64,000 nt of DNA from positions 62,001 to 126,000 of the forward strand of contig JABUFA010000005.1 of NCBI GenBank assembly GCA_013314755.1. Direction: 5' to 3'. Below, piece by piece: positions 35,246 to 43,814 of this stretch. The notes under the pieces are model-generated. The model saw only the letters and a list, made by a program, of their open reading frames with translations. It was not told where the DNA came from and searched no databases. Source of the DNA: Chthonomonadia bacterium. GTDB lineage: Bacteria > Armatimonadota > HRBIN16. The translations under genes and the position numbers were made by a program. Numbering within the stretch: the first letter of the stretch is position 1; every line of letters starts with the position of its first letter.

Positions 35246-35929
35246 TCAGTCATCCCCAATCGCGCCGAAGTTGCGAACCAGCACGCCAAAGTCAAACAGG
35301 GTGACCTCCTCGTCACCGTCCAAATCCGCATCTGCATTCCAGTTCGGGTCGCCGGGCATACTGCCAAACGCCGCCACCAGCGCACCAAAGTCAAACAACG
35401 TCACCTCATTGTCGCCGTCCACGTCGCCGTTCACGAGACTGAAGTTCGCTACCCCAGTCCCGTTCACCGCCACCGAAGGGAGCGTCTGACGCAACCAGTG
35501 CGACGCCTTCACCGACAGGTCATATACCCCCTCTAACGGAGCCACCAGCGAGAGACCACCCGAACCGTTCAACGACAGCGTATGCACCTGCAACGGCGTC
35601 AGGATGCCCGGCGCCCGAACCTGCAGTTCCACAGGAACCAGCGTCACATCTCCCCCGAAGTCCAGCAGGTTCACCACCCCGCTGAGGGTGGCGTAGCGCA
35701 CGAACCAGAAGCCATCGGTGAGGTCAAAGGTTCTCCCTGTATGCAGTAGGCTGGCTCCGAAGGCGACGGGCTGTCCGACCGTGGAACCCAGCTGGAAGTC
35801 GCCGCCAGTGCTGAAGGTGACGCCGCCGCTGGTGATTGCGCTCCACGAGAGGTCGTAGTTCCCTCCCGACTGTGCGAAGGTGAGCGATGCTGTGCTCAGC
35901 AGAACAAGTATACCGAGTAGTTTTCGCAT
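35246..35929 (-). CDS. Secreted protein with two dockerin-like repeats
   Basis: A 227-residue protein with signal peptide MRKLLGILVLLSTASLTFAQ, an N-terminal beta-rich region and a carboxypeptidase-regulatory-like middle part (YDLSVKASHWLRQTL). The C-terminus has two calcium-binding dockerin type I-like repeats (NGDVDGDNEVTLFDFGALVA and DADLDGDEEVTLFDFGVLVR). In this phylum such repeats are usually surface-anchoring or structural modules rather than parts of a cellulosome. It lies 30 bases after the repetitive surface protein gene on the same strand. Confidence 0.85.
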   Translation of the reverse strand: MRKLLGILVLLSTASLTFAQSGGNYDLSWSAITSGGVTFSTGGDFQLGSTVGQPVAFGASLLHTGRTFDLTDGFWFVRYATLSGVVNLLDFGGDVTLVPVELQVRAPGILTPLQVHTLSLNGSGGLSLVAPLEGVYDLSVKASHWLRQTLPSVAVNGTGVANFSLVNGDVDGDNEVTLFDFGALVAAFGSMPGDPNWNADADLDGDEEVTLFDFGVLVRNFGAIGDD

Positions 35930-35959
35930 TGTCGTGAGCCTCCTTTCTCGGTGTGGAGC

Positions 35960-37720
35960 CTACTGCTTCACAGGCGTTTCCCGTTCCGGTTCAGGGTGGT
36001 AAAAAATGCCCCGCTCTTTGGGTTGTCCATACAGTTCCGGGTTCAGGTACTTGCCCTTAATCTCGTCCTCCTTCTCCTGCTCGGTCTGGTAGCCATACCT
36101 CTGCACCCAGCGGTCGTTGCGGATGGCTTTTACCTCCCAGGAGACCTCTACGTATGGTTTGCTGGTGCGGATGACAAACTGGTTGTTCTGAATCTTTCTG
36201 ACCACCTTCGCCAGCACGAAATCATCGCTGTCGTCTATCACCGTGAGGTGATAGGTGGGGTCGCGGTTGATGCTGTCGAAGTAATCAGGGAGCGCAATGG
36301 TGGCATAGCCTCTGGCATCGGTCACCACGTTGCCGCGATACAGGTTATATGGCTCGGGACCTTCGGTGCAGAAGTGGTTGAGGTAGTAGTTTTCGGGGTT
36401 GAGGGGGTGGTCTATCCGGAACGTTTTGGTGCCGGTGACACCCAAACGCCCATTGCCATAGAGGGCGTACCCCGCTCCACCGCTGGGTGCGGTACCGTAA
36501 ACGCCGACGGCGGCGGAAGCGGAACTGCTCGTGATTCCCAACACACCGTAGGTGATGCCGCCAGTGGCGGTTGCATAGCCGACTACGCCTCTGCCACTGG
36601 AACTGTCGCTTTGTCCATACAGGCCGGTGGTACCACCTGTGGTGGCGATTGCATAGCCAAACACGCCTATGCCACTGTCGCTGTTGCTTTGCCCAATCAC
36701 GCCGTACGTGATGCCGCCAGCGGCGGTTGCCAGTCCCAACACGCCGGTGCCACTGGTGCTGTCGCTTTGTCCCAGCAGACCGAAGGTGTGGCCGGTGGAG
36801 CTGGTTACCAAGCCGAATACGCCCGTGCCCTCGGTGCTGGCGCTTTGCCCCCACACGCCATTGCTGCCGGTATTAGACGCATAAATAGCAGGGGCGTCCG
36901 CGCTTGCTTCTACATGCAGACGGTGGGTGGGGCTGCTGGTGCCGATACCCACATTCCCGCCCGGCTGCACAAACAGGCGGGCGTCAGCAACACCAGTTTC
37001 AGCGAGATTGAACCCTCCGTTCAGAGAGTTCAAATGCCACTTGTTCCGACTGGCATCGTCCTTAAATTGGATCCACTCCGAATTGCCACCCACACCCTGA
37101 ATCGTCAACGGGCGATTAGGATTGCTCGTGCGGATCCCCACGTAAGCGGTGTAGTAAATGTTAGTGCCGGATACCTGCCAGAGGAGGTCCGTCAGGTCAT
37201 CACCGGGAGACCACGCATTGCCATCCCATTTCAGCACCTGACCTGCACCAGGAGCATTGCTGGCAACAGCCCGACCCTGCAAACCGGCCACCCTCGGGTC
37301 CGGATATGTCCCCGAAAGGTCACCACCCGCTGCCCCCACAGGCGATGCCACACCTGCCCGAACCGCATAGGGCACAGCGTTCACCTTCACACGGGGAGAC
37401 AGCGTGGTGTAACTGCCCGAACCGGCAGGACGCACCGCAATCTGAAGGTAACGATCGCTGCCGTCCCACACGTTGCCGAAGTCCAGCTCCACACTGAACA
37501 CCCCCCATGCTACGTTCACATTGCTTCTGGTGAGGGTTGAGCCGACCTGCGAGCCTCCCGCAGCGGCTGTCCAGAGGCTGAACTGGAAGTCAAAGTTTCC
37601 GTTGGCGGGAACGCCTGTTTGTTTAAGCATTCCCTGATAGGTAAAGATTTGGGCGTCTGCGAGGGCGGAGCAAAGAAGAATGCCTCCCACCGCGCAGACC
37701 ATCGCGAGCATCAGTCGCAT
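35960..37720 (-). CDS. Repetitive secreted surface protein (tail-fibre-like)
   Basis: A 586-residue protein with signal peptide MRLMLAMVCAVGGILLCSALADA. Residues about 25-110 are a conserved N-terminal domain (FTYQGMLKQTGVPANGNFDF... SLWTAA). About 290-420 contain at least four copies of a roughly 29-residue glycine-rich unit built around G-x-x-GQS-x-S-x-G-x-GV-x-G, which would give an elongated fibre. A C-terminal globular domain (YHLTVIDDSDDFVLAKVV) follows. The family is common in Armatimonadota and planctomycetes; adhesion is a guess. Paired with the dockerin protein downstream. Confidence 0.75.
   Translation of the reverse strand: MRLMLAMVCAVGGILLCSALADAQIFTYQGMLKQTGVPANGNFDFQFSLWTAAAGGSQVGSTLTRSNVNVAWGVFSVELDFGNVWDGSDRYLQIAVRPAGSGSYTTLSPRVKVNAVPYAVRAGVASPVGAAGGDLSGTYPDPRVAGLQGRAVASNAPGAGQVLKWDGNAWSPGDDLTDLLWQVSGTNIYYTAYVGIRTSNPNRPLTIQGVGGNSEWIQFKDDASRNKWHLNSLNGGFNLAETGVADARLFVQPGGNVGIGTSSPTHRLHVEASADAPAIYASNTGSNGVWGQSASTEGTGVFGLVTSSTGHTFGLLGQSDSTSGTGVLGLATAAGGITYGVIGQSNSDSGIGVFGYAIATTGGTTGLYGQSDSSSGRGVVGYATATGGITYGVLGITSSSASAAVGVYGTAPSGGAGYALYGNGRLGVTGTKTFRIDHPLNPENYYLNHFCTEGPEPYNLYRGNVVTDARGYATIALPDYFDSINRDPTYHLTVIDDSDDFVLAKVVRKIQNNQFVIRTSKPYVEVSWEVKAIRNDRWVQRYGYQTEQEKEDEIKGKYLNPELYGQPKERGIFYHPEPERETPVKQ
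36480..36870 (-). repeat. Coding tandem repeats of about 87 bases
   Basis: Four or five diverged copies of a glycine/serine-coding unit lie inside the surface protein gene, visible as recurring GCTTTGTCC and ACGCC...CC spacing. They encode the GQS fibre repeats. Confidence 0.6.
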
Positions 37721-37874
37721 CGGTGTATCCTCCCTTTGCTAAAGATTGGGATGGGAACTGCACGGTGGTTGGTGGTTCATCCATCGTGAGATTCTCATCA
37801 CAAAAATCTTAGCATGAATAAATAGTAAAAGTCAAGAGATTTTGTTCGGACGCACCGGTTTTTTCGAGAACTTT

Positions 37875-38012
37875 ATGAACGCAGCGCAGTACAAGGAAAC
37901 CGCTGGATGTTTCGCATATGTGGCGGACGGTAACAACCGGACCCGCGTGGTGGCTTACGACGAGGAGGGTCGGCAGGCTCAGGCGATGGTTCCCGTCGCG
38001 CTGACGCGGTAA
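37875..38012 (+). CDS. Doubtful short ORF or gene remnant
   Basis: Forty-five codons (MNAAQYKETAGCFAYVADGN...VPVALTR) in a 526-base gap between the surface protein gene and the multicopper oxidase. The composition is coding-like (GC-rich, VADGNNRTRVVAYDEEG) whereas both flanks are AT-rich. There is no ribosome site and no recognisable family, so it may be the end of a decayed gene. The rest of 37721-38147 holds nothing else that I can recognise. Confidence 0.25.
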   Translation: MNAAQYKETAGCFAYVADGNNRTRVVAYDEEGRQAQAMVPVALTR

Positions 38013-38147
38013 AGACTTCTTCTGCTGTATTTGTTGCCTCTGTCTGACGGTATAGCGATCGCGTTCGCTAACGTCGGGCAGAGGCTATTTTCACACAATA
38101 AACATTATTCATTCACTTTTTTATACACAACATATATCAAAACTCTA

Positions 38148-38176
38148 TTGACATCAATGATTTTTTATTCTAGAAT
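38148..38176 (+). promoter_or_regulatory. Consensus sigma-70-type promoter of the multicopper oxidase gene
   Basis: TTGACA (38148-38153), exactly 17 bases, TAGAAT (38171-38176), set in a strongly AT-rich tract (38090-38180). The start would be near 38183, with a leader of about 60 bases and GAGGAGGAGG before ATG 38247. Confidence 0.8.
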
Positions 38177-38246
38177 ATAGGTACAAGAAGAGACACGCGC
38201 TACGATCACGCGCGCCGACACTACCTCGAGGAGGAGGTGCACACCA

Positions 38247-40058
38247 ATGAAGGTCTTGACCGTAACAGCCCTGACGTTGTGGGCGGTGATTTTCTGTGCC
38301 GTTACGACCAGCGCACAGGTTCCCTTGCCCGGTTGGTCTATTCCCAAGTATGTGGAGCCCCTGCCGATTCCCCCGGTGATGACGCCAAGCTCGCACGACC
38401 CCTGCTACTATGAGATTGGCGCATACCCGATTGAACAGCAGGTGCTTCCGCCTCCGTTTCCCAAGACGCGGGTGTGGGGCTACGGCACCAGCAAAGAGAC
38501 CGCCAGATGGCCTGCCGCAACGATAGAGGTGACGCGCGGAGTGCCCATCAGGATTCGGTGGACGAACAACCTGGTGGACGACAACGGCTATCCCATTCCG
38601 CATCCGCTACCGATTGACACCACGCTTCACTGGGCGAACCCTCTCGCAGGCATGCACGTGGGACATGGAATGCCCTATAGCGGTCCCGTGCCGATTGTCA
38701 CCCACGTACACGGCGGGGAACAGGAGGCTGCCAGCGACGGGCATCCCGACGCATGGTTTACCCCGTATTTCATGCACAAGGGACCCGGATGGGTGAAGGA
38801 AGTTTACGAGTACTCCCTTGAGCAGCCCGCGACCACCCTGTTCTACCATGATCACGCTCTTGGCATCACCCGTCTGAACGTGTACATGGGATTGGCGGGC
38901 TTCTTTATCATTCGCGATCCAGCCAATGAGCCTGCCAATCTGCCAGCGCCGGCACCAAGGCTGGGCGACCCGCCAGGGATGCGCTATTACGAGATACCCC
39001 TGGCAATTCAGGACCGGATGTTCGACACCAATGGGCAGCTGTATTACCCGGCTATGGGCGTCAACCCATCCATCCACCCCTTCTGGGTGCCCGAGTTCTT
39101 TGGGGACGTCATTTGCGTAAACGGCAAGCCATGGCCCTATCTTGAGGTAGAGCCGCGCAAGTACCGCTTCCGCATCGTGAACGGTTCCAACGCCCGTTTC
39201 TACACGCTCTACCTGTCCAACAACCGACCAATTATCCAGATAGGAACGGACGGCGGCTATCTGCCCGCACCGGTGACGCTGCGCGATCTGACCCTTGCGC
39301 CGGGCGAGAGGGCGGATGTCATCGTCGACTTCAGCGGCTTGCCCGTGGGCACGCGCATACTGCTGAAAAACGGTGCAAAGGCGCCGTATCCCCATGGTAC
39401 GCCGCCGGATCCTCAGACCACCGCTCAGGTGATGGAGTTCCGGGTGGTGCCTCTGACCGCGCCGGATACCAGTGTCATTCCGCCCACGCTGAACACCATC
39501 CCGAAGCTGACACCGGACTCACCGAAGCGCGTGCTGACGCTGACCGAGCTAATGGGGCCCGGCGGTCCGATAGCCATGTTCCTTGACGGCAGACGGTGGG
39601 ACGCTGCCGCTTCGGAAGTCCCCCGTGTTGGTTCCACGGAAGTGTGGGAAATTGTCAATCTGACGGCGGACACCCATCCCATTCATCTGCATCTGGTACA
39701 GTTCCAGCTGCTGAACCGGCAGAAGTTCCAGATGAACAAGTACATGAGGCATTACATGATGTTGAACCCGGTGCTTCCCACTGACAACCCGGTTAATCCG
39801 CCAATTGAACCTTATCTTCAGGGGAAGCCGATGCCTCCAGCACCCAACGAAATGGGATGGAAGGATACCATTCAGGCGCATCCCGGCGAGGTCACGCGCA
39901 TCATTGTTCGCTTCGCACCCATCGCCTCTAACTACAGTAGCCCGGGTGTTAACCTGTATCCCTTTGACCCCACCGCAGAACCCGGCTACGTGTGGCACTG
40001 CCACATTCTGGAGCACGAAGACAACGAGATGATGCGTCCTCTGAAACTGCAGTGGTAA
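38247..40058 (+). CDS. Secreted multicopper oxidase (CotA/bilirubin-oxidase-like)
   Basis: A 603-residue protein with signal peptide (VLTVTALTLWAVIFCAVTTSA). The four copper-binding segments are in order: THVHGGEQE, FYHDHALGI, HPIHLHLVQF (type 1/type 3) and HCHILEHEDNEMM near the C-terminus, where the H-C-H-x3-H-x4-M spacing gives a type 1 site with axial Met. The domain layout fits three-domain laccases of the CotA type, which oxidise phenols, bilirubin or metal ions (Mn, Cu, Fe). Its true substrate is unknown. It is isolated, with its own promoter and terminator. Confidence 0.92.
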   Translation: MKVLTVTALTLWAVIFCAVTTSAQVPLPGWSIPKYVEPLPIPPVMTPSSHDPCYYEIGAYPIEQQVLPPPFPKTRVWGYGTSKETARWPAATIEVTRGVPIRIRWTNNLVDDNGYPIPHPLPIDTTLHWANPLAGMHVGHGMPYSGPVPIVTHVHGGEQEAASDGHPDAWFTPYFMHKGPGWVKEVYEYSLEQPATTLFYHDHALGITRLNVYMGLAGFFIIRDPANEPANLPAPAPRLGDPPGMRYYEIPLAIQDRMFDTNGQLYYPAMGVNPSIHPFWVPEFFGDVICVNGKPWPYLEVEPRKYRFRIVNGSNARFYTLYLSNNRPIIQIGTDGGYLPAPVTLRDLTLAPGERADVIVDFSGLPVGTRILLKNGAKAPYPHGTPPDPQTTAQVMEFRVVPLTAPDTSVIPPTLNTIPKLTPDSPKRVLTLTELMGPGGPIAMFLDGRRWDAAASEVPRVGSTEVWEIVNLTADTHPIHLHLVQFQLLNRQKFQMNKYMRHYMMLNPVLPTDNPVNPPIEPYLQGKPMPPAPNEMGWKDTIQAHPGEVTRIIVRFAPIASNYSSPGVNLYPFDPTAEPGYVWHCHILEHEDNEMMRPLKLQW

Positions 40059-40066
40059 ACGTCTCA

Positions 40067-40093
40067 GGGGCAAGCTCACTGTGAGCTTGCCCC
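40067..40093 (+). terminator. Hairpin terminator after the oxidase gene
   Basis: GGGGCAAGCTCAC and GTGAGCTTGCCCC form a 13-base inverted repeat around a single base. There is no T-run, so it may act as a barrier or RNA 3' end protector. Confidence 0.6.
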
Positions 40094-40183
40094 GTCCTTC
40101 AACCAACCCGCACCGCTTGACTTCTTCTGCGTCATTCCGCAAAATGTAAGGGATACTTTTCGTGGAACGGAGGCAACCTATCC

Positions 40184-42010
40184 ATGCGATACAGGCTGTT
40201 TGCAGTTGTTGCGGTGCTGTTTTGGCTTGTCACCGGTGCTGTCTGGGCTTCGGTTTCGAAGATAAGCATCCTTGTGAGGCTGGAAGACCCCTCGCAAAAT
40301 GCACTTTCCCTGCAATACACTCTGCAAGGTGTGGATTCGCGCACCCTGACGGTTGCCATACCAACGTGGACCCCCGGCTGGTATCAGACCATGCCATACA
40401 GCGAGGGTATCAGCGACCTGCAGGCAGAGAACGAGCGTGGTGAACCGCTGACTGTGGAACCTCTGACGCACTACAGCTGGCGGATTAACACGGGCGGAGC
40501 GCAAACGGTGCGTCTGCGCTATCGGGTGCACGCGCGCGAGGATGGCATGGGCTTCTTCGGCGTGGCGATGGGGGCGCATCACGCTTTTATCAACGGTGCT
40601 GCTGCCTTCCTGTACGAGATGGACTCGAAAAAAGCCCCTCATGAAGTGCGGTTTCAACTGCCGGTTGGCTGGCAGGTAGCAACGGCAATGGACTTTGTAG
40701 AGCAGAGCGAAAGCAGGGCTTTTGGCGATAAGGGCGATGTGTTCGTTGCCCCGAACTACGATGAACTGATAGATAGCCCCGTTCAGATGGGGCGTTTTGA
40801 GGTGCGCGATTTTCGGGTGCGAGGTGTGCCGATGCGCGTGGTGTTCGCTTCGGAGAGCGGGCAGATTCTGTGCAATATGGACCGGGTTGCCACCGATTTC
40901 CAGCGCATTGCTGGCGTTGGTATTGACCTGTTCGGTGGTGCGCCGTTCAAACGTTATCTTTTCATCGTGCACCTGAGCGGACGGGGGTTTGGCGGCGGGC
41001 TGGAACATCTCAACTCTACGGTGCTGAACGTGCCCGACCGACGCGACCTGAACATCAATGGGCTGGCGGCGCATGAGTATTTCCACGCTTGGAACGTCAA
41101 GCGCATCCGCCCAAAGGTGTTGGGACCGTTTGACTACACTCAGCCGGTGCGCACGAAGGCGTTATGGTGGTGCGAGGGGGTTACCGACTACTATGCCAGT
41201 CTTTTGCTGGTGCGTGCAGGTCTTGTCGGCGACCGAGCGTTCTGGCAGGACATGGAGCGCGAAATCCAGTCGTTGGAGAATAATCCTGCCCGCGAACGGG
41301 TGAGCCTGGAGGAAGCCAGTTGGAACGTGTGGGAAGGCAACGGCATGGGTTACGGTGGCTTAAGCTACTACAACAAAGGCAAGGTGGTGGGATTTTTGCT
41401 GGACGTGTACATCCGCGGCGTCACCGGCAACCGCAAGAGTCTGGACGATGTAATGCGTTTTCTGATGGAGCGGTACGCCTATCCCTTGCCCGGCTTCGAG
41501 GAGGACGGCATCTTGCAAGCCATCAATCGGGTGGTTGCTCAGGATGTGGGCGCCCTGTATCGTCGTATGGTGCAGAGCACAGAGCCTTTGCCGTATGACG
41601 AGATTCTGAGATACGCGGGCTTCCGACTGGAACGCCAGAGCACCTCCACAACGTATTTCGGGTTGACCAGCGTGGTTGACGATATAGGGCGTGTGATCGT
41701 GCAGGCGGTGGATTCACAGAGCCCGGCGTTCGTGATGGGGCTGCGAGCGGGAGATATCGTGATGGAAATCGACGAACTGCCTGCCGAAAATACGCGGGTG
41801 GAGGACGTGGTGGCGCGCAAGAAGCCCGGCGATCCCATCAAGATAGCGGTCTGGCGAAGTGGAAGACTGGTGGTGATGGACGGCCGGGTTGGTGGCGAGA
41901 CCTATTCCACCATTCGCCTGGTGCCTGTGGAAACCAGTGATGAGGCGGTGATACGGGTACGTGAGGGCTTACTGCGCGGCGCCACACGTGTCTCTGCGTC
42001 ATTACGTTAG
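40184..42010 (+). CDS. M61 (glycyl aminopeptidase) family metallopeptidase with PDZ domain
   Basis: A 608-residue protein with signal peptide (MRYRLFAVVAVLFWLVTGAVWA). The N-terminal beta domain is followed by the catalytic part with AAHEYFHAWNVKRIRP (HExxH zinc motif) and WWCEGVTDYYA (third zinc ligand E), the M61 signature. Residues about 505-580 form a PDZ-like domain (SPAFVMGLRAGDIVMEID). Members cut N-terminal Gly/Ala peptides. Start at ATG 40184, with GGAGGCAACC before it. The next gene starts 31 bases downstream. Confidence 0.9.
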   Translation: MRYRLFAVVAVLFWLVTGAVWASVSKISILVRLEDPSQNALSLQYTLQGVDSRTLTVAIPTWTPGWYQTMPYSEGISDLQAENERGEPLTVEPLTHYSWRINTGGAQTVRLRYRVHAREDGMGFFGVAMGAHHAFINGAAAFLYEMDSKKAPHEVRFQLPVGWQVATAMDFVEQSESRAFGDKGDVFVAPNYDELIDSPVQMGRFEVRDFRVRGVPMRVVFASESGQILCNMDRVATDFQRIAGVGIDLFGGAPFKRYLFIVHLSGRGFGGGLEHLNSTVLNVPDRRDLNINGLAAHEYFHAWNVKRIRPKVLGPFDYTQPVRTKALWWCEGVTDYYASLLLVRAGLVGDRAFWQDMEREIQSLENNPARERVSLEEASWNVWEGNGMGYGGLSYYNKGKVVGFLLDVYIRGVTGNRKSLDDVMRFLMERYAYPLPGFEEDGILQAINRVVAQDVGALYRRMVQSTEPLPYDEILRYAGFRLERQSTSTTYFGLTSVVDDIGRVIVQAVDSQSPAFVMGLRAGDIVMEIDELPAENTRVEDVVARKKPGDPIKIAVWRSGRLVVMDGRVGGETYSTIRLVPVETSDEAVIRVREGLLRGATRVSASLR

Positions 42011-42041
42011 GCGTCAGTAAACAAGGAGCAAACGAAATCTG

Positions 42042-42548
42042 ATGGGCAGGACAGGGCGTTTCCTGTGGTATGTGGGACCGATGATAGTGTGGATGGGGCT
42101 GATTTTTGCTCTGTCCACCGAGCTGGGTTCGGCGGCGCATACGGCGGGTTTGCTGTACAGGCTGTTACAGCGTTTCTTTCCCGACTGGCTGGCGCAGGCA
42201 AGCCCGGAGGAGCTGTTCGAACTGCATTACTGGATTCGCAAGGGAGCGCACTTCACCGAGTATTTCATCCTTGCCCTGCTGGCTTACCGGGCTTTCCGCT
42301 ACGGTGAGGCGTGGCGACACTGGCGTGCGCTGGGTTTTTCGGGCAGTTTCAGCATCCTGTACGCCTTCACCGACGAGTTCCATCAGGTCTTTGTCTCCTC
42401 GCGCGGTCCCGCCCTGCGCGACGTTGGCATTGATGCGTTAGGCGCGATGACCGGGTTTGTGCTGATGGCTTTGCTGTATGCCTGGCAGAGCGCACGCAGT
42501 GCTACTCGCCCGGGCATGATGCATGCGGCTACTCGCGCGACCGACTGA
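42042..42548 (+). CDS. VanZ-like family membrane protein
   Basis: A 168-residue protein with about four transmembrane segments and the VanZ motifs KGAHFTEYFILALLAYRA and FTDEFHQVFVSSRGPALRDVGID. VanZ-like proteins are widespread; their link to glycopeptide resistance is by name only in most bacteria. ATG 42042. It is convergent with the TPR gene and overlaps it by 20 bases at the 3' ends. Confidence 0.88.
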   Translation: MGRTGRFLWYVGPMIVWMGLIFALSTELGSAAHTAGLLYRLLQRFFPDWLAQASPEELFELHYWIRKGAHFTEYFILALLAYRAFRYGEAWRHWRALGFSGSFSILYAFTDEFHQVFVSSRGPALRDVGIDALGAMTGFVLMALLYAWQSARSATRPGMMHAATRATD

Positions 42549-43458
42549 CATCCTCGCGCACGCGGCGCACGAACACGGAGTCGTATGCCCCCAGCCTGCC
42601 CGCTTTGCGATAGTGCGCAGCGGCATGTTTCGCCATGCCCATCCGTCGGTAGGTATCCGCAAGCAGGTAGTGATAGCTCGGGTTATCCGGGTTCAGGCGT
42701 ATCGCTTGGCGGAAGGCAGAGGCGGCTTTGGGCAGTGCACGGGCGTGAAGGTACAGGATGCCCAGACAGGCGCTGTAGTAATCGTCGTGGGGGGCGAATA
42801 CGGTTGCCAAGTGCATCTCGCGCACGGCGTCTTCGTACTGCTTCAGGCGAGCGAGCATATCTGCCAGTGCATAGTGATAGAAGGCGTCTGAGTGTGCCAT
42901 CTGCACGCACAGGGTCATCTGCTCAATGGCTTCGCGGATTTCGCCGTGTTCGAACAGCGTTTTGGCGAGGCGGTAGCGGTAGAAAGGATTTTGCGGACTG
43001 AGTTCCACTGCTTTGCGATATTCTGCGATAGCCACTTTCAGCAAGCCGTATCGGCGGTAGACCTCTCCCAATCGGAAGTGCGGCTCTGCCCGCCGGGGGT
43101 GACTGCGTGCCGCTTTGCGATAGTGGCGCACCGCCTTGAAGGACATATCCGCCAGCAGGTAGGCTTCGGCGATGCGCAGGTGGGCGTCCAGCGATTCGGG
43201 GTCTGCCTGTATCATGCGCCGATAGGCGTTGATTGCCTCCTCGACAAGCCCCTGTTCGAGACGCTCGTCGCCCTCGCGGGAGGCTTCCTGTGCCTCTTCA
43301 GGCGCAAGAGCAGCCTCCATATCTGCGCCCTCGAGGTCGTTTGCCACTATCGCCTCGAGGCGTGCAGCCTCTTCTGGCGTGAGCGCCTCGATGTCCACGA
43401 GGTCCAGCTCGTCCAGCCACAGGTTCGGGTCATTATCCAGGTCGTACGGGTACTCCAT
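42529..43458 (-). CDS. TPR repeat protein
   Basis: A 309-residue soluble protein with an acidic N-terminus (DLDNDPNLWLDELDLVDIEA) and about six tetratricopeptide repeats from residue 70 onward (for example AHLRIAEAYLLADMSFKAVRHYRKA, AEPHFRLGEVYRRYGLLKVAIAEYRKA; each about 34 residues). No signal peptide or catalytic domain. TPRs act as protein-binding scaffolds; the partner is unknown. It is divergent from the exosortase operon, and its start is 356 bases from that of the exosortase gene. Confidence 0.8.
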   Translation of the reverse strand: MEYPYDLDNDPNLWLDELDLVDIEALTPEEAARLEAIVANDLEGADMEAALAPEEAQEASREGDERLEQGLVEEAINAYRRMIQADPESLDAHLRIAEAYLLADMSFKAVRHYRKAARSHPRRAEPHFRLGEVYRRYGLLKVAIAEYRKAVELSPQNPFYRYRLAKTLFEHGEIREAIEQMTLCVQMAHSDAFYHYALADMLARLKQYEDAVREMHLATVFAPHDDYYSACLGILYLHARALPKAASAFRQAIRLNPDNPSYHYLLADTYRRMGMAKHAAAHYRKAGRLGAYDSVFVRRVREDVSRSRE

Positions 43459-43681
43459 TCCTGACTTCTACAAACCCCTCACTATAATAGTGGCATCCGC
43501 AGGTTTTGGCACAAGTGTTTCGCCTGTTCGCACCTATGCATTAAACCAGAAGGGATGTGCGTGAGTCAAGCAGTGCACAGGTTTCTGGTAGATTATCGTG
43601 TGCGTTTTCCCCGTAGTTTTACTGGTTTTACCTGAAAAAAGTTATGAATTTTGGGTTTCTACAGGGGTTTACCTTCAGGAG

Positions 43682-43696
43682 TGGTACGATTCTTGC
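43682..43696 (+). promoter_or_regulatory. Sigma-54 (-24/-12) promoter of the exosortase/exopolysaccharide locus
   Basis: TGGTACG-ATTC-TTGC: GG at 43683-43684 and GC at 43695-43696 with exactly ten bases between, against the consensus TGGCACG-N4-TTGC. Only one base of the core differs. Transcription would start near 43708, about 107 bases before the exosortase ATG. Sigma-54 control with a PrsR-type activator is known for other PEP-CTERM/exosortase systems. The rest of the 43459-43814 gap shows only a palindromic ACTATAATAGT at 43481-43491. Confidence 0.7.
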
Positions 43697-43814
43697 ATTA
43701 TGTATATAGTGGAAGACGAACGGGGCAGTAGACCCCGTGACATAGAGAGGGGAAAAGAGGTAGTATTATTGTTGTGGTTCGCTCGACCATGACGCGAATG
43801 AAGGAGTGAAGTGA

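Noticed and set aside
35951-37540. 529-codon open frame opposite the repetitive surface protein gene
   Set aside because: Arises from the low-complexity glycine-coding repeats; the minus-strand protein has the signal peptide and conserved N-terminal domain.
43505-43525. Second sigma-54-like site (TTGGCACAAGTGTTTCGC)
   Set aside because: The GG-GC distance is 12 rather than 10 bases.
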